A stretch of DNA of 35,751 bases from Lapillicoccus sp. GTDB taxonomy: Bacteria; Actinomycetota; Actinomycetes; Actinomycetales; Dermatophilaceae. The position numbers were made by a program, and so were the translations under genes. Positions 16,129 to 24,746 of this stretch are shown piece by piece. How positions within the stretch are numbered: position 1 is the stretch's first letter; each line of letters opens with the position of its first letter. The notes beneath the pieces are model-generated. The model saw only the letters and a list, made by a program, of their open reading frames with translations, did not search any database and was not told the origin of the DNA. The stretch spans positions 1 through 35,751 of the forward strand of contig NZ_JANXRJ010000189.1 of the NCBI RefSeq assembly GCF_025353065.1, read 5' to 3'.

Positions 16129-17319
16129 TCAGCAGCGCGGCAGACCGCTCGTCTGGCCCTGGCCGATCTTCGCCACGGCCGCCTCGGCGTCGTCGAAGGT
16201 CGCGACCTTGACCGCCTGCATCCCGCTGGGCACGTGGTCAACGACCTCGTTGCAGTTGTCGGCCGGCGCGAGGAACCACGTCGCGCCGGCGGCCCGGGCG
16301 CCCGCCATCTTCTGCCGGATGCCGCCGATCGCCCCGACCGTGCCCGTCGAGTCGATGGTGCCGGTCCCGGCGATGTTGGCACCGCCGGTGAGGCTGCCGT
16401 CGGTCAGCTTGTCGTAGATCCCGAGCGAGAACATCAGCCCCGCCGACGGACCGCCGACGTTGCCGGCGTCGATCTTCACCGAGAAGGGGAACTGGAAGTC
16501 GATAGCGAGGACGATGCCGAGGACGGTGCGGCCACCGGAAGCGCCGGTCTTCGCCTCGACGGACACGGGCTTGCCGTCGCGCACGACGCCGATCGCGAGC
16601 ACGCCGCCCGGGGTGGCCTTCTGGATCTGGGCGCGCACCGACGTGGCGTCCGTGACGGGGGCGGTGCCGACGCGGGTGATCACGTCACCGACCTTGAGGA
16701 CGTCGCCGGAGGGTGCGCCCGCCGCGATCTGGCCGACCTTGACCCGCTGGGTCACGGTGAAACCCAGCTTGATGAGCGCGACGGCCGCCGCCTCCTGCTG
16801 GGAGTCGACCATCTCGGCCGTGTTGGTGGCGGCGACGTCCGCCGCCGACTGCGCTGGGGGGAAGATCACGTCGACGGGGTAGATCTCCTGGTCGCCGGCG
16901 AACTTGGCGCTGAGGAGGTCCCAGACGTTGACCGGGTAGCCCGGCCCGCCGTTGACCCGGACGGTGGTGAAGTCGAGGGATCCCGTTGCAGCATAGGTCT
17001 TTTCGCCCGAGATCGCGATGAGGTCGCTCGTGCCCTGGCTGTCCTTGCCGAGCACGTTGGACGCCGGGCCGGGCTGGAGGATGGCGTAGGGCAGGTGGAC
17101 GATGTTGCCGACGGCGCCGATGAGGAGCCCGACGAAGATGGCGATCAGCGCGGCCAGCGTGCCGCGCGAGGTGCGGAGCGAGCCGCGGCCGCTGCCGTCC
17201 CCCGCGGCCGGCTCACCGGACGGGTCGGGCGGCTCGAGGGGTGGCGGCGGAGTCGTCTCGGTCGTCTCGCTCGACTCGGTCGTCTCGGTCGATCCGGTGC
17301 CGGGGTGGTCGAGGCTCAC
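16129..17319 (-). CDS. Membrane-anchored PDZ-Lon (S16) protease, YlbL-like
   Basis: A 396-aa protein. Residues 1-50 are a Thr/Glu/Pro-rich cytosolic tail, and 54-75 a single membrane helix (LAALIAIFVGLLIGAVG). The rest should lie outside the membrane: a PDZ domain at about 195-260 (AAGAPSGDVLKVGDVITRVG) and a C-terminal Lon-type proteolytic domain with the catalytic dyad S292 (GGPSAGLMFSLGIYD) and K337 (GGIRQKMAGARAAG). The family processes or degrades envelope proteins; B. subtilis YlbL is the model. The GTG at 17319 overlaps the moaE stop as GTGA, so the two are probably co-translated. The M. tuberculosis relative is, from memory, Rv3194c. Confidence 0.9.
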   Translation of the reverse strand: MSLDHPGTGSTETTESSETTETTPPPPLEPPDPSGEPAAGDGSGRGSLRTSRGTLAALIAIFVGLLIGAVGNIVHLPYAILQPGPASNVLGKDSQGTSDLIAISGEKTYAATGSLDFTTVRVNGGPGYPVNVWDLLSAKFAGDQEIYPVDVIFPPAQSAADVAATNTAEMVDSQQEAAAVALIKLGFTVTQRVKVGQIAAGAPSGDVLKVGDVITRVGTAPVTDATSVRAQIQKATPGGVLAIGVVRDGKPVSVEAKTGASGGRTVLGIVLAIDFQFPFSVKIDAGNVGGPSAGLMFSLGIYDKLTDGSLTGGANIAGTGTIDSTGTVGAIGGIRQKMAGARAAGATWFLAPADNCNEVVDHVPSGMQAVKVATFDDAEAAVAKIGQGQTSGLPRC

Positions 17320-17747
17320 GGCAGTCCCACCCACTCGTCGGACCCGTCGGTGAAGGTCTGGTGCTTCCAGATCGGCACCGACGACTTGAACTCGTCGATG
17401 AGCAGGCGGCATACCTCGAACGCCTCGGCCCGGTGCGCGGCACTGACCGCGGCGACCACGGCGATGTCGCCGACCGTGAGGTGGCCGACCCGGTGGACGA
17501 CGCCGAGGCGCAGGACCCGTCCGTCGGCGGCGAGCCGACCGGCCAGCTCGCCGGCCACCTCGGCCGCGCTGGGGTGGCACTCGTAGTCGAGGACCTCGAC
17601 GGACTCACCGTGGTCGTGGTCGCGCACGTAGCCGATGAAGGTCACGACGGCGCCGGCCCGGCGGTCGCGGACGGCCTCGACGAGCTCGTCGACGGACAAC
17701 GGCGTGTCGCGGATCCCCGCGAGGACGACCTCGGTCTTGGTCTTCAT
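17316..17747 (-). CDS. moaE: Molybdopterin synthase catalytic subunit MoaE
   Basis: A 143-aa protein that, with thiocarboxylated MoaD, puts sulfur on cyclic pyranopterin monophosphate to make molybdopterin. The signatures GAVVTFIGYVRDHDHG, YECHPSAAE, VVHRVGHLTVGD and PIWKHQTFTDGSDEWVG (active-site lysine in WK) are complete. No moaD or other moa gene is in the window. The ATG at 17747 gives the usual length. The frame is open to a GTG at 17837, but the extra 30 residues are not family-like. AGG is very close to the ATG, so the start is less certain than the identity. Confidence 0.92.
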   Translation of the reverse strand: MKTKTEVVLAGIRDTPLSVDELVEAVRDRRAGAVVTFIGYVRDHDHGESVEVLDYECHPSAAEVAGELAGRLAADGRVLRLGVVHRVGHLTVGDIAVVAAVSAAHRAEAFEVCRLLIDEFKSSVPIWKHQTFTDGSDEWVGLP

Positions 17748-18055
17748 CCTGCTGCCCGACTCCTCATCCCGCCGCTCGTGCTGACCGGCCGTCTGCGCTG
17801 CTGCCCGGCCGGCTGGCCCGAGCACGGTGTCCAGCACCCAGTGTCCTATGCCGCGTACCCGATACGCGCATCGAGGTCACCTCGGGGCGGGGAGACCGCC
17901 GGCCGGGGCAACGCGGGCCCGGGGAACTCCCCGGGCCGGCGCGCGGTTCACTGGGAGGGCCTCGGGCGACCGGGGCCCCACGGCACCGCCGGGAGTCCCC
18001 GGCGGCGTCAGTTCAGGAGCATGCTGGGGAGACCCGCATACACGAGGAGCATCCG
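17748..18055. other. Divergent intergenic region between moaE and the DUF2342 gene, with two hairpins
   Basis: 308 bases without a gene. Two GC-rich hairpins are visible: GGCCCGGGG/CCCCGGGCC with a 4-base loop at 17916-17937, and GCCGGG/CCCGGC at 17988-18003. Promoters for both divergent genes must lie here, but I could not find a convincing -35/-10 pair. GAGGAG at 18044-18049 is the ribosome site of the DUF2342 gene. Confidence 0.5.
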
Positions 18056-19963
18056 ATGCCCGACCGCCCCGACCACGCCGCGGACGAACCGCAGCACGAC
18101 GACAGCGGCACGCCGGACGAGACCACGCCCTCCGCGACGCCGGGATCGGGCGACGCCACCGGTCCGGGGACCGCGGGTCAGGCCGACAGCAGCGGTGACG
18201 CCTGGGCGTCGGCCGTCGACAAGCCGGTCACCCCGGACACCCCGGCAGCAGCCGGCGACCGGCCCCGGATGGGCTTCTCGGGGTCGTCCTCCGGCGCCGA
18301 GGGAGCCGGGCGGCCGAACGACGAGACGCCCGACCTCGAGTCGATGATGCAGCAGCTGCTGGGTGGCCTCGGTGGGGCCGGGGGGGGCATGCCCGACCTC
18401 AACCAGCTGATCCGCCAGCTCGGTGGTGGCGCCGGTGGCGCCGGCGGGCAGCTGCCCGACCTCGGCGAGCTGATGCGCCAGCTCGGAGGAATGGGTGGCG
18501 CCGGTGGTTCCGGGCAGATGCCCGACCTCGGTGAGCTCATCCGCCGCTTCGGTGGGACACCCGGCGGTGCGTCCGGCGCGCCGGGTTCCGAAGCCGGCTC
18601 CGGGTCCGGCGACCCGATGACCGAGATCTTCAAGAGCATGGGCATCGACCCGGCCGACTCCGGCCAGCTCGCGATGCTCCAGAGCCAGATCGCCCAGATG
18701 TTCTCTCCGCAGACCACCGAGAGCCGCGCCGCGATGGCGACCGACGTCGCCCGCAAGACCGTCGCGGGCGGCGACGCCGACCCGACCGTCAGCGCCAAGC
18801 AGCAGCGCGAGGTGACCGAGGCCGTCCAGGTCGCCCAGCTGTGGATCGACCCCGTGACGACCCTCGACGCGCCGTCGGGAACCGGTCTCGCCTGGAGCCG
18901 GGCCGAGTGGGTCGAGGCGACGATGCCGATGTGGCACAGCCTCGTCGAGCCGGTCTCCTCGGGCGTCACCGCCGCCGTGACCGACGCCCTCAAGGACCAG
19001 ATGGGCAAGCTCGGCAGCGAGGGGCTGGGGGGCGAGGGTGGCCTCCCGCAGATCGAGGGCCTCGACCTCGGTGGGCTCCTCGACCAGGTGCGACCGGCGA
19101 TGGAACAGCTGGCCGGCTCGATGTTCTCGGCCCAGCTCGGCCACGGCGTCGGAGCGCTCGCCGGCGACGTGCTCACCGGCACCGAGGTCGGCCTGCCGCT
19201 GCTCGGGTCGGAGGACATCGCGCTGCTGCCCGCCAACATCCACGCCTTCACCGAGGGCCTGGAGATCGAGGAGCCGCAGGTGCGGCTCTACCTCGCCGTC
19301 CGCGAGGCCGCCCGGGCGCGCCTCTTCGCTGCGGTGCCGTGGCTCGGCCCGCAGCTCGCGGCAGCCGTGCGCGACTACGCCCGCGCCATCACCATCGACA
19401 CCGACGCCATCGAGGAGCAGGTGCGCTCGATGGACATCCAGAACCCCGCCGCGATTCAGGAGGCGTTGCAGCACAAGCTGTTCTCGCCCACCCCGACCCC
19501 GGAGCAGCAGGCCGCCCTGGCCCGGCTCGAGACCTCGCTCGCCCTCGTCGAGGGCTGGGTCGACATCGTCACCGAACAGGCGACCCTGCCCCACCTGCCG
19601 CAGGCCGGTGCCCTGGGCGAGGCGATGCGTCGTCGACGCGCCGGTGGTCCGGCCCAGAAGACCTTCATGGGTCTCGTCGGGCTCGATCTGCGGCCACGAC
19701 GGCTGAAGGACGCCCGCAACCTCTGGGCGGCGTTGGAGAACGCCGGCGGGATGGAGTTCCGCGACGCCCCGTGGGCGCACCCCGACATCGCTCCCCGGGG
19801 GGAGGACCTCGACGACCCCCTGGGCTACGTCGAGAAGCGCCGGAGCGCCGGGACCGACGACGACCTCGACAGCGCGCTCGACGCGTTGCTGAGCGGCGAG
19901 ACCGGTGACGGGCCATCGACCGGCGAGGAGCCGCAGGACGGCAAGGGACCGCAGGGCTCCTGA
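18056..19963 (+). CDS. DUF2342 family (COG5282) zincin-like protein with degenerate metal-site motif
   Basis: A 635-aa protein usually annotated as zinc-dependent metalloprotease or putative hydrolase. The family core is clear: AWSRAEWVEATMPMWHSLVEPV, LLPANIHAFTEGLEIEEPQVRLYLAVREAAR, LARLETSLALVEGWVDIV and PRRLKDARNLWAALE. In relatives I remember the helix reads REAAH(H/A)RLF with a histidine; here it is REAARARLF, so an expected metal ligand is Arg. No HExxH is present. Residues 1-90 are an acidic disordered tail, and 91-173 hold four repeats of a helix plus Gly-rich loop. The ATG at 18056 has GAGGAG 6 bases upstream. The NUDIX gene follows after 4 bases. The M. tuberculosis relative is, from memory, Rv3195. 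Confidence 0.85.
   Translation: MPDRPDHAADEPQHDDSGTPDETTPSATPGSGDATGPGTAGQADSSGDAWASAVDKPVTPDTPAAAGDRPRMGFSGSSSGAEGAGRPNDETPDLESMMQQLLGGLGGAGGGMPDLNQLIRQLGGGAGGAGGQLPDLGELMRQLGGMGGAGGSGQMPDLGELIRRFGGTPGGASGAPGSEAGSGSGDPMTEIFKSMGIDPADSGQLAMLQSQIAQMFSPQTTESRAAMATDVARKTVAGGDADPTVSAKQQREVTEAVQVAQLWIDPVTTLDAPSGTGLAWSRAEWVEATMPMWHSLVEPVSSGVTAAVTDALKDQMGKLGSEGLGGEGGLPQIEGLDLGGLLDQVRPAMEQLAGSMFSAQLGHGVGALAGDVLTGTEVGLPLLGSEDIALLPANIHAFTEGLEIEEPQVRLYLAVREAARARLFAAVPWLGPQLAAAVRDYARAITIDTDAIEEQVRSMDIQNPAAIQEALQHKLFSPTPTPEQQAALARLETSLALVEGWVDIVTEQATLPHLPQAGALGEAMRRRRAGGPAQKTFMGLVGLDLRPRRLKDARNLWAALENAGGMEFRDAPWAHPDIAPRGEDLDDPLGYVEKRRSAGTDDDLDSALDALLSGETGDGPSTGEEPQDGKGPQGS
18326..18574 (+). repeat. Four-copy protein repeat in the DUF2342 N-terminus
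   Basis: Residues 91-110, 112-131, 133-153 and 155-173 each contain PDL-x-x-(L/M)-(M/I)-x-(Q/R)-(L/F) followed by a GG-x-GGAGG-like loop; the middle two are MPDLNQLIRQLGG and LPDLGELMRQLGG. The DNA copies are similar but not identical, so the duplication is not very recent. Confidence 0.75.
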
Positions 19964-19967
19964 CCGG

Positions 19968-20570
19968 ATGGCCCCTCCCCCCACGGCGCCGGTGCCGGCC
20001 GGTGACGCCGGGCACCCGGCATACGGGCTCCTGCATGCCGACGCCGAGCGGTTGCTGCGCGCCTACCAGCCCGCGGACGGGCAGCAGGAGCTCGTGCGTC
20101 TCGACCTGCTCGCCCACCTCGCCGCGCACCCCGACGCGATGGCCAGATCGGGGCCACCAGCCCATTTCACCGCCAGCTGCCTCGTGCTGGACCCGTCGCT
20201 CGAGCGGGTGCTGCTGACGCACCATCGCAAGGCCGACCAGTGGTTCCAGTTCGGCGGGCACCTCGAGGTCGGCGACCGCTCGGTGCGGGCCGGCGCGCAA
20301 CGCGAGGCGCTCGAGGAGTCCGGCGTCGAGGGGCTGCGGGTCACCCCGTATGCCGTCCACCTGGACCGTCACGCGCTCGTCGGGGCGTTCGGCCGCTGCG
20401 CCGAGCACCTCGACATCCGGTATGCCGCCGTCGCCCCCCAGGGCGCCCGGCCGGCGGTCAGCGCGGAGTCCCTCGACGTGCGGTGGTGGTCGGTGGACGC
20501 CCTCCCCGGCGACGGCGGGCTGGCGCGGCCGGTGGCCCTAGCACGTCAGGCGCTGGCCGGGGTCGTCTGA
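19968..20570 (+). CDS. NUDIX hydrolase
   Basis: A 200-aa protein with the Nudix box GGHLEVGDRSVRAGAQREALEESGV, where REALEESG is the catalytic helix that binds Mg. One extra residue before RE, relative to MutT, is typical of the GGH-x-E-x-GD subfamily. ASCLVLDPSLERVLLTHHRKADQWFQFGG precedes it, and WWSVDALP follows, both normal for the fold. The substrate is unknown; NUDIX enzymes cleave nucleoside diphosphates linked to another group. The ATG at 19968 lies 4 bases after the DUF2342 stop, so coupling is likely. It is convergent with the YgjP-like gene. Confidence 0.88.
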   Translation: MAPPPTAPVPAGDAGHPAYGLLHADAERLLRAYQPADGQQELVRLDLLAHLAAHPDAMARSGPPAHFTASCLVLDPSLERVLLTHHRKADQWFQFGGHLEVGDRSVRAGAQREALEESGVEGLRVTPYAVHLDRHALVGAFGRCAEHLDIRYAAVAPQGARPAVSAESLDVRWWSVDALPGDGGLARPVALARQALAGVV

Positions 20571-20598
20571 GCCGCGTCCAGCCGCCCGGCCGGAGGGG

Positions 20599-21246
20599 TC
20601 AGAAGAGCTGGCCGTCGGCCGAGGCGAGGTGGGGCTCGCCCACGTCGACCTCGAGCACGTGCAGCTCGTCCTCCACATCCTCGACCGCTCCCTCGGAGGC
20701 CACGACCTCGTCGAGCTCGTGGTCGTGGTCGTCCATCGTCAGTCCGGCCGCCGCGGCAACGCCCTCGAGGTAGCCCCGGGCGCGCTCGACCCGGGGGTAG
20801 CCTTCCAGGAGCCGCCAGAAGGCGCGGTCGTGCCCCGGCTGCAGGAGGTGGGCCAGCTCGTGGAGGATCACGTAGTCGAGGACGAAGCCGGGCATCCCCT
20901 TCAGCCGGTCGGAGATCCGGATCGTGCCGTCCGCCGGCGTGCACGACCCCCATCGGCTGCGCTGGTTGGCCACCCAGCGCACGGAGACCGGGCGGGCCAG
21001 GCCACCGAGGTGACGGGCCGAGAGGTCGGCAGCACGGGCCGCGAGCCCGTCGTCGCTGGGCCGCCGCCGACGATCCCCGTCAGCGAGCTTGCCGAGCATC
21101 GCGTCGACCCAGCGACGCTCCTCGGCCTTGGTGAACCGGGCGGGGATGAGGACGATGGTGCGGCCGCCCTCGCGGTAGGCGCTGACGGTGCGACGCCGAC
21201 GACGACTGCGCCGGACCTCGACCTCGTCACCGACTCCATCGCCCAT
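20599..21246 (-). CDS. YgjP-like metallopeptidase domain protein (M48/DUF45)
   Basis: A 215-aa protein with HELAHLLQPGHDRAFW: H129, E130 and H133 form HExxH, and H139 fits the third ligand of YgjP/WLM-type zincins. RSRWGSC (97-102) is the conserved motif before it. The first 20 residues are Arg-rich and the last 40 strongly acidic. The role is unknown. The ATG at 21246 is chosen because TAATCT lies 7 bases upstream, giving a leaderless transcript; the frame stays open further upstream but without a better start. Confidence 0.88.
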   Translation of the reverse strand: MGDGVGDEVEVRRSRRRRRTVSAYREGGRTIVLIPARFTKAEERRWVDAMLGKLADGDRRRRPSDDGLAARAADLSARHLGGLARPVSVRWVANQRSRWGSCTPADGTIRISDRLKGMPGFVLDYVILHELAHLLQPGHDRAFWRLLEGYPRVERARGYLEGVAAAAGLTMDDHDHELDEVVASEGAVEDVEDELHVLEVDVGEPHLASADGQLF

Positions 21247-21253
21247 GCCGTCG

Positions 21254-21259
21254 AGATTA
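21254..21259 (-). promoter_or_regulatory. Putative -10 for leaderless YgjP-like gene
   Basis: TAATCT on the minus strand, 7 bases before the ATG at 21246, fits TANNNT with the start codon at the expected transcription start. No ribosome site is visible. Confidence 0.45.
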
Positions 21260-21434
21260 CGGCCAAACGGCATCGTTCGGGTGGAGGCCGGGCACTGTAC
21301 GCCCTTCGGGACGGCCTCGACGCCCGCCATCCTCAGGGCGTGGCCAATGCACGCGATGGCCACCACGCTGGTCTAGGGTTTGACGAAGTCCTGTGCCGGA
21401 GACCGTGGCGCAGACAGACAAGGAGAGAACGTCG

Positions 21435-21620
21435 ATGGCTGACAAAGCACCTGCAACCGAGACGGGCGAGACCTACTCGGGCGAGTTCTACTGCGTGAAG
21501 TGCAAGGAGAAGCGCGAAGCCGAGGGCAAGGTCGTCGTCAGCGAGAACGGACGACGGATGGCCAAGGGCAAGTGCCCCGTGTGCGGCACCAACCTCAACC
21601 GGATCCTCGGCAAGAGCTGA
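21435..21620 (+). CDS. DUF5679 family zinc-ribbon protein
   Basis: A 61-aa protein with two CxxC pairs (C20/C23 in YCVKC and C47/C50 in CPVCG), which should hold one zinc. The body GEFYCVKCKEKREAEGKVV and the end RMAKGKCPVCGTNLNRILGKS are nearly invariant in actinobacterial homologues I remember. The function is unknown. AGGAGAG about 7 bases before the ATG at 21435 supports this start over an in-frame upstream opening. It is followed by a strong hairpin. Confidence 0.9.
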   Translation: MADKAPATETGETYSGEFYCVKCKEKREAEGKVVVSENGRRMAKGKCPVCGTNLNRILGKS

Positions 21621-21941
21621 CCCCCACCACCTCGCGCGAGGGCGGGACCGCACCCGCGGTCCCGCCCTCGTCGTGTGCGGGCCCGGTCGCGTCAGGGGTC
21701 CGGCCTGTGCGACCGAGGCGGCGCGCGCCGGTGGGCGCCGGCACGGGTGACCCGCGGCGTCGGCACGACGGCATGCCCTCGGCCGTATGCCGTGCGCCCC
21801 CCGTCGGGCACGAGTCCCCACCCGGCGCGCGGATCTGACCCACGCGCACGCCTGCGAGCGCCTTGCCTGTGGATGACGGGGTGGCACAAGCCTTTTGGTG
21901 TGGGAGATTCAGGTGGGTCACCCGAGGAGGTGCGCGCACCC
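21621..21941. other. Intergenic region between DUF5679 and the cyclodehydratase-like gene
   Basis: 321 bases without a gene. It holds the DUF5679 terminator hairpin (21637-21670), one CGGCATAC octamer on the minus strand (21785-21792), and just before the next gene an unusual T-rich patch CCTTTTGGTG and the ribosome site GAGGAGG (21924-21930). I see no convincing promoter. Confidence 0.5.
21637..21670 (+). terminator. Terminator after DUF5679 gene
   Basis: CGAGGGCGGGACCGC (21637-21651) and its exact reverse complement (21656-21670) form a 15-bp stem with loop ACCC, starting 16 bases after the stop codon. There is no T-tract. Confidence 0.75.
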
Positions 21942-23270
21942 ATGGCATCCCGCCCAAAGCTCAAGCCGTACTTCCGACCGTTGCGACGGGGTCCGGGCAC
22001 GGTCCAGCTCGGGCTGAGCGCAGGGTCCGGGGGCGTGGTCCTCAGCGGATTGCACCCGCCGGAGATCGCCTTCCTCGTCCGCCTGGACGGGACGCTGACC
22101 GAGACCGAGCTCCTCGACGACGCCGCCGGTCGCGGGATCCTCCCGGCGCGGGCGACCGTGCTCGTCGCCCTGCTGCGCGAGCACCACCTGCTGGACGGGG
22201 ACCTCGACGGGGCGGGCCCCGACCGGGTGGACCTCGGCCGACTGCCGGGGACGCCCCTGGCGCTGGCGCACCTCGGCGTCGACGATGCGCCCGTGCTGGC
22301 GCTGCCGGGGCCGGGCGTGGCGCTCGAGCCGGTCGTTCTCCGGCCCGGGACGGTGCTGCGGGATCCGGCGCCCTTGCCCGTCGCGGCGTTCCGCGCGCCG
22401 GGGTCCGACGGGACGAGAGGGGCGCGAGGGACTGACGGGGCACTGGTGGCGCGCGTGGTGGGCGGGGCTGACGAGTTTTTCGAGGCGGGCGAGGTTGTTG
22501 GGGCCGGCGAGGTTGAGGCTGCTCCACCGTTCGGGACTGACGGGTGTGACGCGATACCGGGCGGAACTCCTGGCGGGACTCCTGGCGGGACCCCGAGCGG
22601 CACCCGGCAGCTGCTGCACCGGACCGGGTGGCGGGTCGTCGTGTCCGGCCGCGGGCGCCTCCCCTGGGCCATCGGCAGCCTGCTGCGGACCACGGGGGTG
22701 GGCCAGGTCGATCTCGGTCCGGCCGCGGTGCACGCCCTCGACCAAGCGCTGCGGGCCGACCCGAGCGTCGCCGCCCCGGACCTCGTCGTCCTCGTCGGGG
22801 CGGGCCGGCTCGACCCGCGGACCGGAGACCCGTGGTGGCGCCGCGGGGTGCCCACGGTGCCGGTCGTCATCGACGGGCGACGGATCGTCGTCGGGCCCGT
22901 GCTCGACGACCCGTCGGGGCCGTGCCTGCGCTGCCTCGACCTCGAACGGGCAGACCGCGACGTGGCCTGGCCGGCGCTGGTCGCCCAGCTGGCCGCGGAG
23001 GGCGGGTCCGGCGTCGACGACGAGATCTCCAGCGAGAGCACGTTGACCACGATGGCCAGCGGGGTGGTGGCGATGATCGTGACGGCCCACCTCGCCGGTG
23101 ACCGGTCGCCGGCCGGCGTGTCGGTCGAGATGAGCCTGCCCTGGCCCCGGCTGGACCACCGCCGCTGGGCGCGCCACCCGCAGTGCGCGGCGCACGCGCG
23201 GGCGCGGCATACGGGCGGGTCGAGAGGTCAGGTTCGGTCGGACCGGCACCCTGAGTCCGGCCGCAGCTGA
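21942..23270 (+). CDS. Orphan TOMM cyclodehydratase-like (ThiF/E1-like) protein
   Basis: A 442-aa protein resembling the bacteriocin-biosynthesis cyclodehydratase domain (TIGR03882 type). The N-terminal ~90 residues (GTVQLGLSAGSGGVVLSGL, LVRLDGTLTETELLDDA) resemble the winged-helix peptide-binding domain. The rest resembles a degenerate E1/ThiF fold (WRVVVSGRGRLPWAIGSLLRTTGV). GPCLRCLDLERADRDVAWP gives C328 and C331 of a zinc site; HPQC near the C-terminus likely completes it. Residues ~150-225 are a poorly conserved insert with a GGTP repeat. No YcaO partner, dehydrogenase or precursor peptide is nearby. The ATG at 21942 has GAGGAGG upstream. The M. tuberculosis relative is, from memory, Rv3196. 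Confidence 0.75.
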   Translation: MASRPKLKPYFRPLRRGPGTVQLGLSAGSGGVVLSGLHPPEIAFLVRLDGTLTETELLDDAAGRGILPARATVLVALLREHHLLDGDLDGAGPDRVDLGRLPGTPLALAHLGVDDAPVLALPGPGVALEPVVLRPGTVLRDPAPLPVAAFRAPGSDGTRGARGTDGALVARVVGGADEFFEAGEVVGAGEVEAAPPFGTDGCDAIPGGTPGGTPGGTPSGTRQLLHRTGWRVVVSGRGRLPWAIGSLLRTTGVGQVDLGPAAVHALDQALRADPSVAAPDLVVLVGAGRLDPRTGDPWWRRGVPTVPVVIDGRRIVVGPVLDDPSGPCLRCLDLERADRDVAWPALVAQLAAEGGSGVDDEISSESTLTTMASGVVAMIVTAHLAGDRSPAGVSVEMSLPWPRLDHRRWARHPQCAAHARARHTGGSRGQVRSDRHPESGRS

Positions 23271-23386
23271 CCTCTCGCGTGAGCGCTGCGTGAGCGCCGG
23301 TGTGAACGGGCATCCGCACGGCTCGCGTTCGTCGTCCGAGGCAGGCTCCGGCGCGGGGTCAGGTGCAGGTCGGCGGCGCGGCGGGA

Positions 23387-23392
23387 GACAAT
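23387..23392 (+). promoter_or_regulatory. Putative -10 for leaderless ABC1 kinase gene
   Basis: GACAAT lies 6 bases before the GTG at 23399 and resembles the TANNNT/TACAAT class of -10. No ribosome site is visible. Confidence 0.35.
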
Positions 23393-23398
23393 GGGGAC

Positions 23399-24724
23399 GT
23401 GAGTGATATTCCGCGTAACGCCGTCACCCGAGCCGCCCGACTGGCCACGCTGCCTGCCGGCATCGCCGGCCGCGCCGCCTGGGGACTGGGCAAGCGGATC
23501 GGCGGCAAGCCAGCCGAGATGGTCGCGGCCGAGCTCCAGGCGCGCACCGCCGAGCAGCTCTTCAAGGTGCTCGGTGAGCTCAAGGGCGGGGCCATGAAGT
23601 TCGGCCAGGCTCTGTCGATCTTCGAGTCGGCGCTGCCCGAGGAGGCGGCCGCCCCCTACCGCGCGATGCTCACCAAGCTCCAGGACAGCGCACCGCCGCT
23701 TCCGGCCTCCGTCGTGCACGAGGTGCTCGCCGCCGAGCTCGGGCCGCGCTGGCGCCGCAGCTTCCTGGAGTTCTCCGACGAGCCGGTCGCGGCCGCCTCG
23801 ATCGGGCAGGTGCACCGCGGTGTCTGGCGGGACGGGCGCGACGTCGCCGTCAAGGTCCAGTACCCCGGCGCCGGCAAGGCCCTGCTGTCCGACATCACGC
23901 AGCTGTCGCGGGTGGCCAAGATCGCGACGGCGTGGGTGCCCGGCATGGAGATCAAGCCGATCCTCGACGAGCTGCGCAGCCGGATGTCGGAGGAGCTCGA
24001 CTACCGGCTCGAGGCGAAGTCGCAGGAGAAGTTCGCCAAGGGCTTCGACGGCGACCCGCACTTCGCCATCCCCCACGTCCTCAAGCACAGCGAGCACGTC
24101 ATCGTCAGCGAGTGGATGGACGGCCGGCCGCTCTCGCAGATCATCACCGACGGGACGCAGGCCGAGCGCGACCAGGCCGCCCAGCGCTACATGGAGGGGC
24201 TGCTCGTCGGGCCCGGACGCGTGGGGCTGCTGCACGCCGACCCGCACCCCGGCAACTTCCGGATGCTGCCCGACGGGCGGCTCGGGATCATCGACTTCGG
24301 CGCCGTCAACCGGCTGCCGCACGGGCTGCCCGTCGAGATGGGGACCTTCCTCAACATGACGCTCGAGGGCGATGCCGAGGGCACCCTCGAGGGCCTGCGC
24401 GGGATCGGCTTCGTCCGCCCGTCGATGCAGATCGACGCCCAGCGGCTGCTCGAGTATCTCGAGCCCTTCATCGCGCCGCTGCACACGGACACCTTCACCT
24501 TCAGCCGGCCGTGGCTGCGTGACGTCTTCGCGCACATCAACGACCCGCGCCGCCCCAACTACGCCGTCGGCATGAAGCTCAACCTGCCGCCCGAGTACCT
24601 CCTGATCCACCGCGTCTGGCTCGGCGGCATCGGGGTGCTGTGCCAGATCAACGGCGAGGTCCACGGGCGCGAGACCGTGGCGGCATACCTGCCCGGAGCC
24701 GACCTGCCGCCGCTAGGGTACTGA
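23399..24724 (+). CDS. ABC1/UbiB (AarF) family atypical kinase-like protein
   Basis: A 441-aa protein of the ABC1 kinase family (UbiB/COQ8). Visible in order: the KxGQ motif (K67-F-G-Q70, in LKGGAMKFGQALS), the Ala-rich nucleotide loop AAASIGQVHR (131-140), the ATP-binding lysine K152 in VAVKVQYP, the catalytic HADPHPGN (279-286) and the metal-binding D299 in IIDFGAV. These proteins act mostly as ATPases supporting quinone or lipid metabolism; the substrate in actinobacteria is unknown. The GTG at 23399 is chosen over an upstream opening because a -10-like hexamer lies just before it. The M. tuberculosis relative is, from memory, Rv3197. Confidence 0.92.
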   Translation: MSDIPRNAVTRAARLATLPAGIAGRAAWGLGKRIGGKPAEMVAAELQARTAEQLFKVLGELKGGAMKFGQALSIFESALPEEAAAPYRAMLTKLQDSAPPLPASVVHEVLAAELGPRWRRSFLEFSDEPVAAASIGQVHRGVWRDGRDVAVKVQYPGAGKALLSDITQLSRVAKIATAWVPGMEIKPILDELRSRMSEELDYRLEAKSQEKFAKGFDGDPHFAIPHVLKHSEHVIVSEWMDGRPLSQIITDGTQAERDQAAQRYMEGLLVGPGRVGLLHADPHPGNFRMLPDGRLGIIDFGAVNRLPHGLPVEMGTFLNMTLEGDAEGTLEGLRGIGFVRPSMQIDAQRLLEYLEPFIAPLHTDTFTFSRPWLRDVFAHINDPRRPNYAVGMKLNLPPEYLLIHRVWLGGIGVLCQINGEVHGRETVAAYLPGADLPPLGY

Positions 24725-24746
24725 GGGCGGGGCCCTCGCCCCTGTC

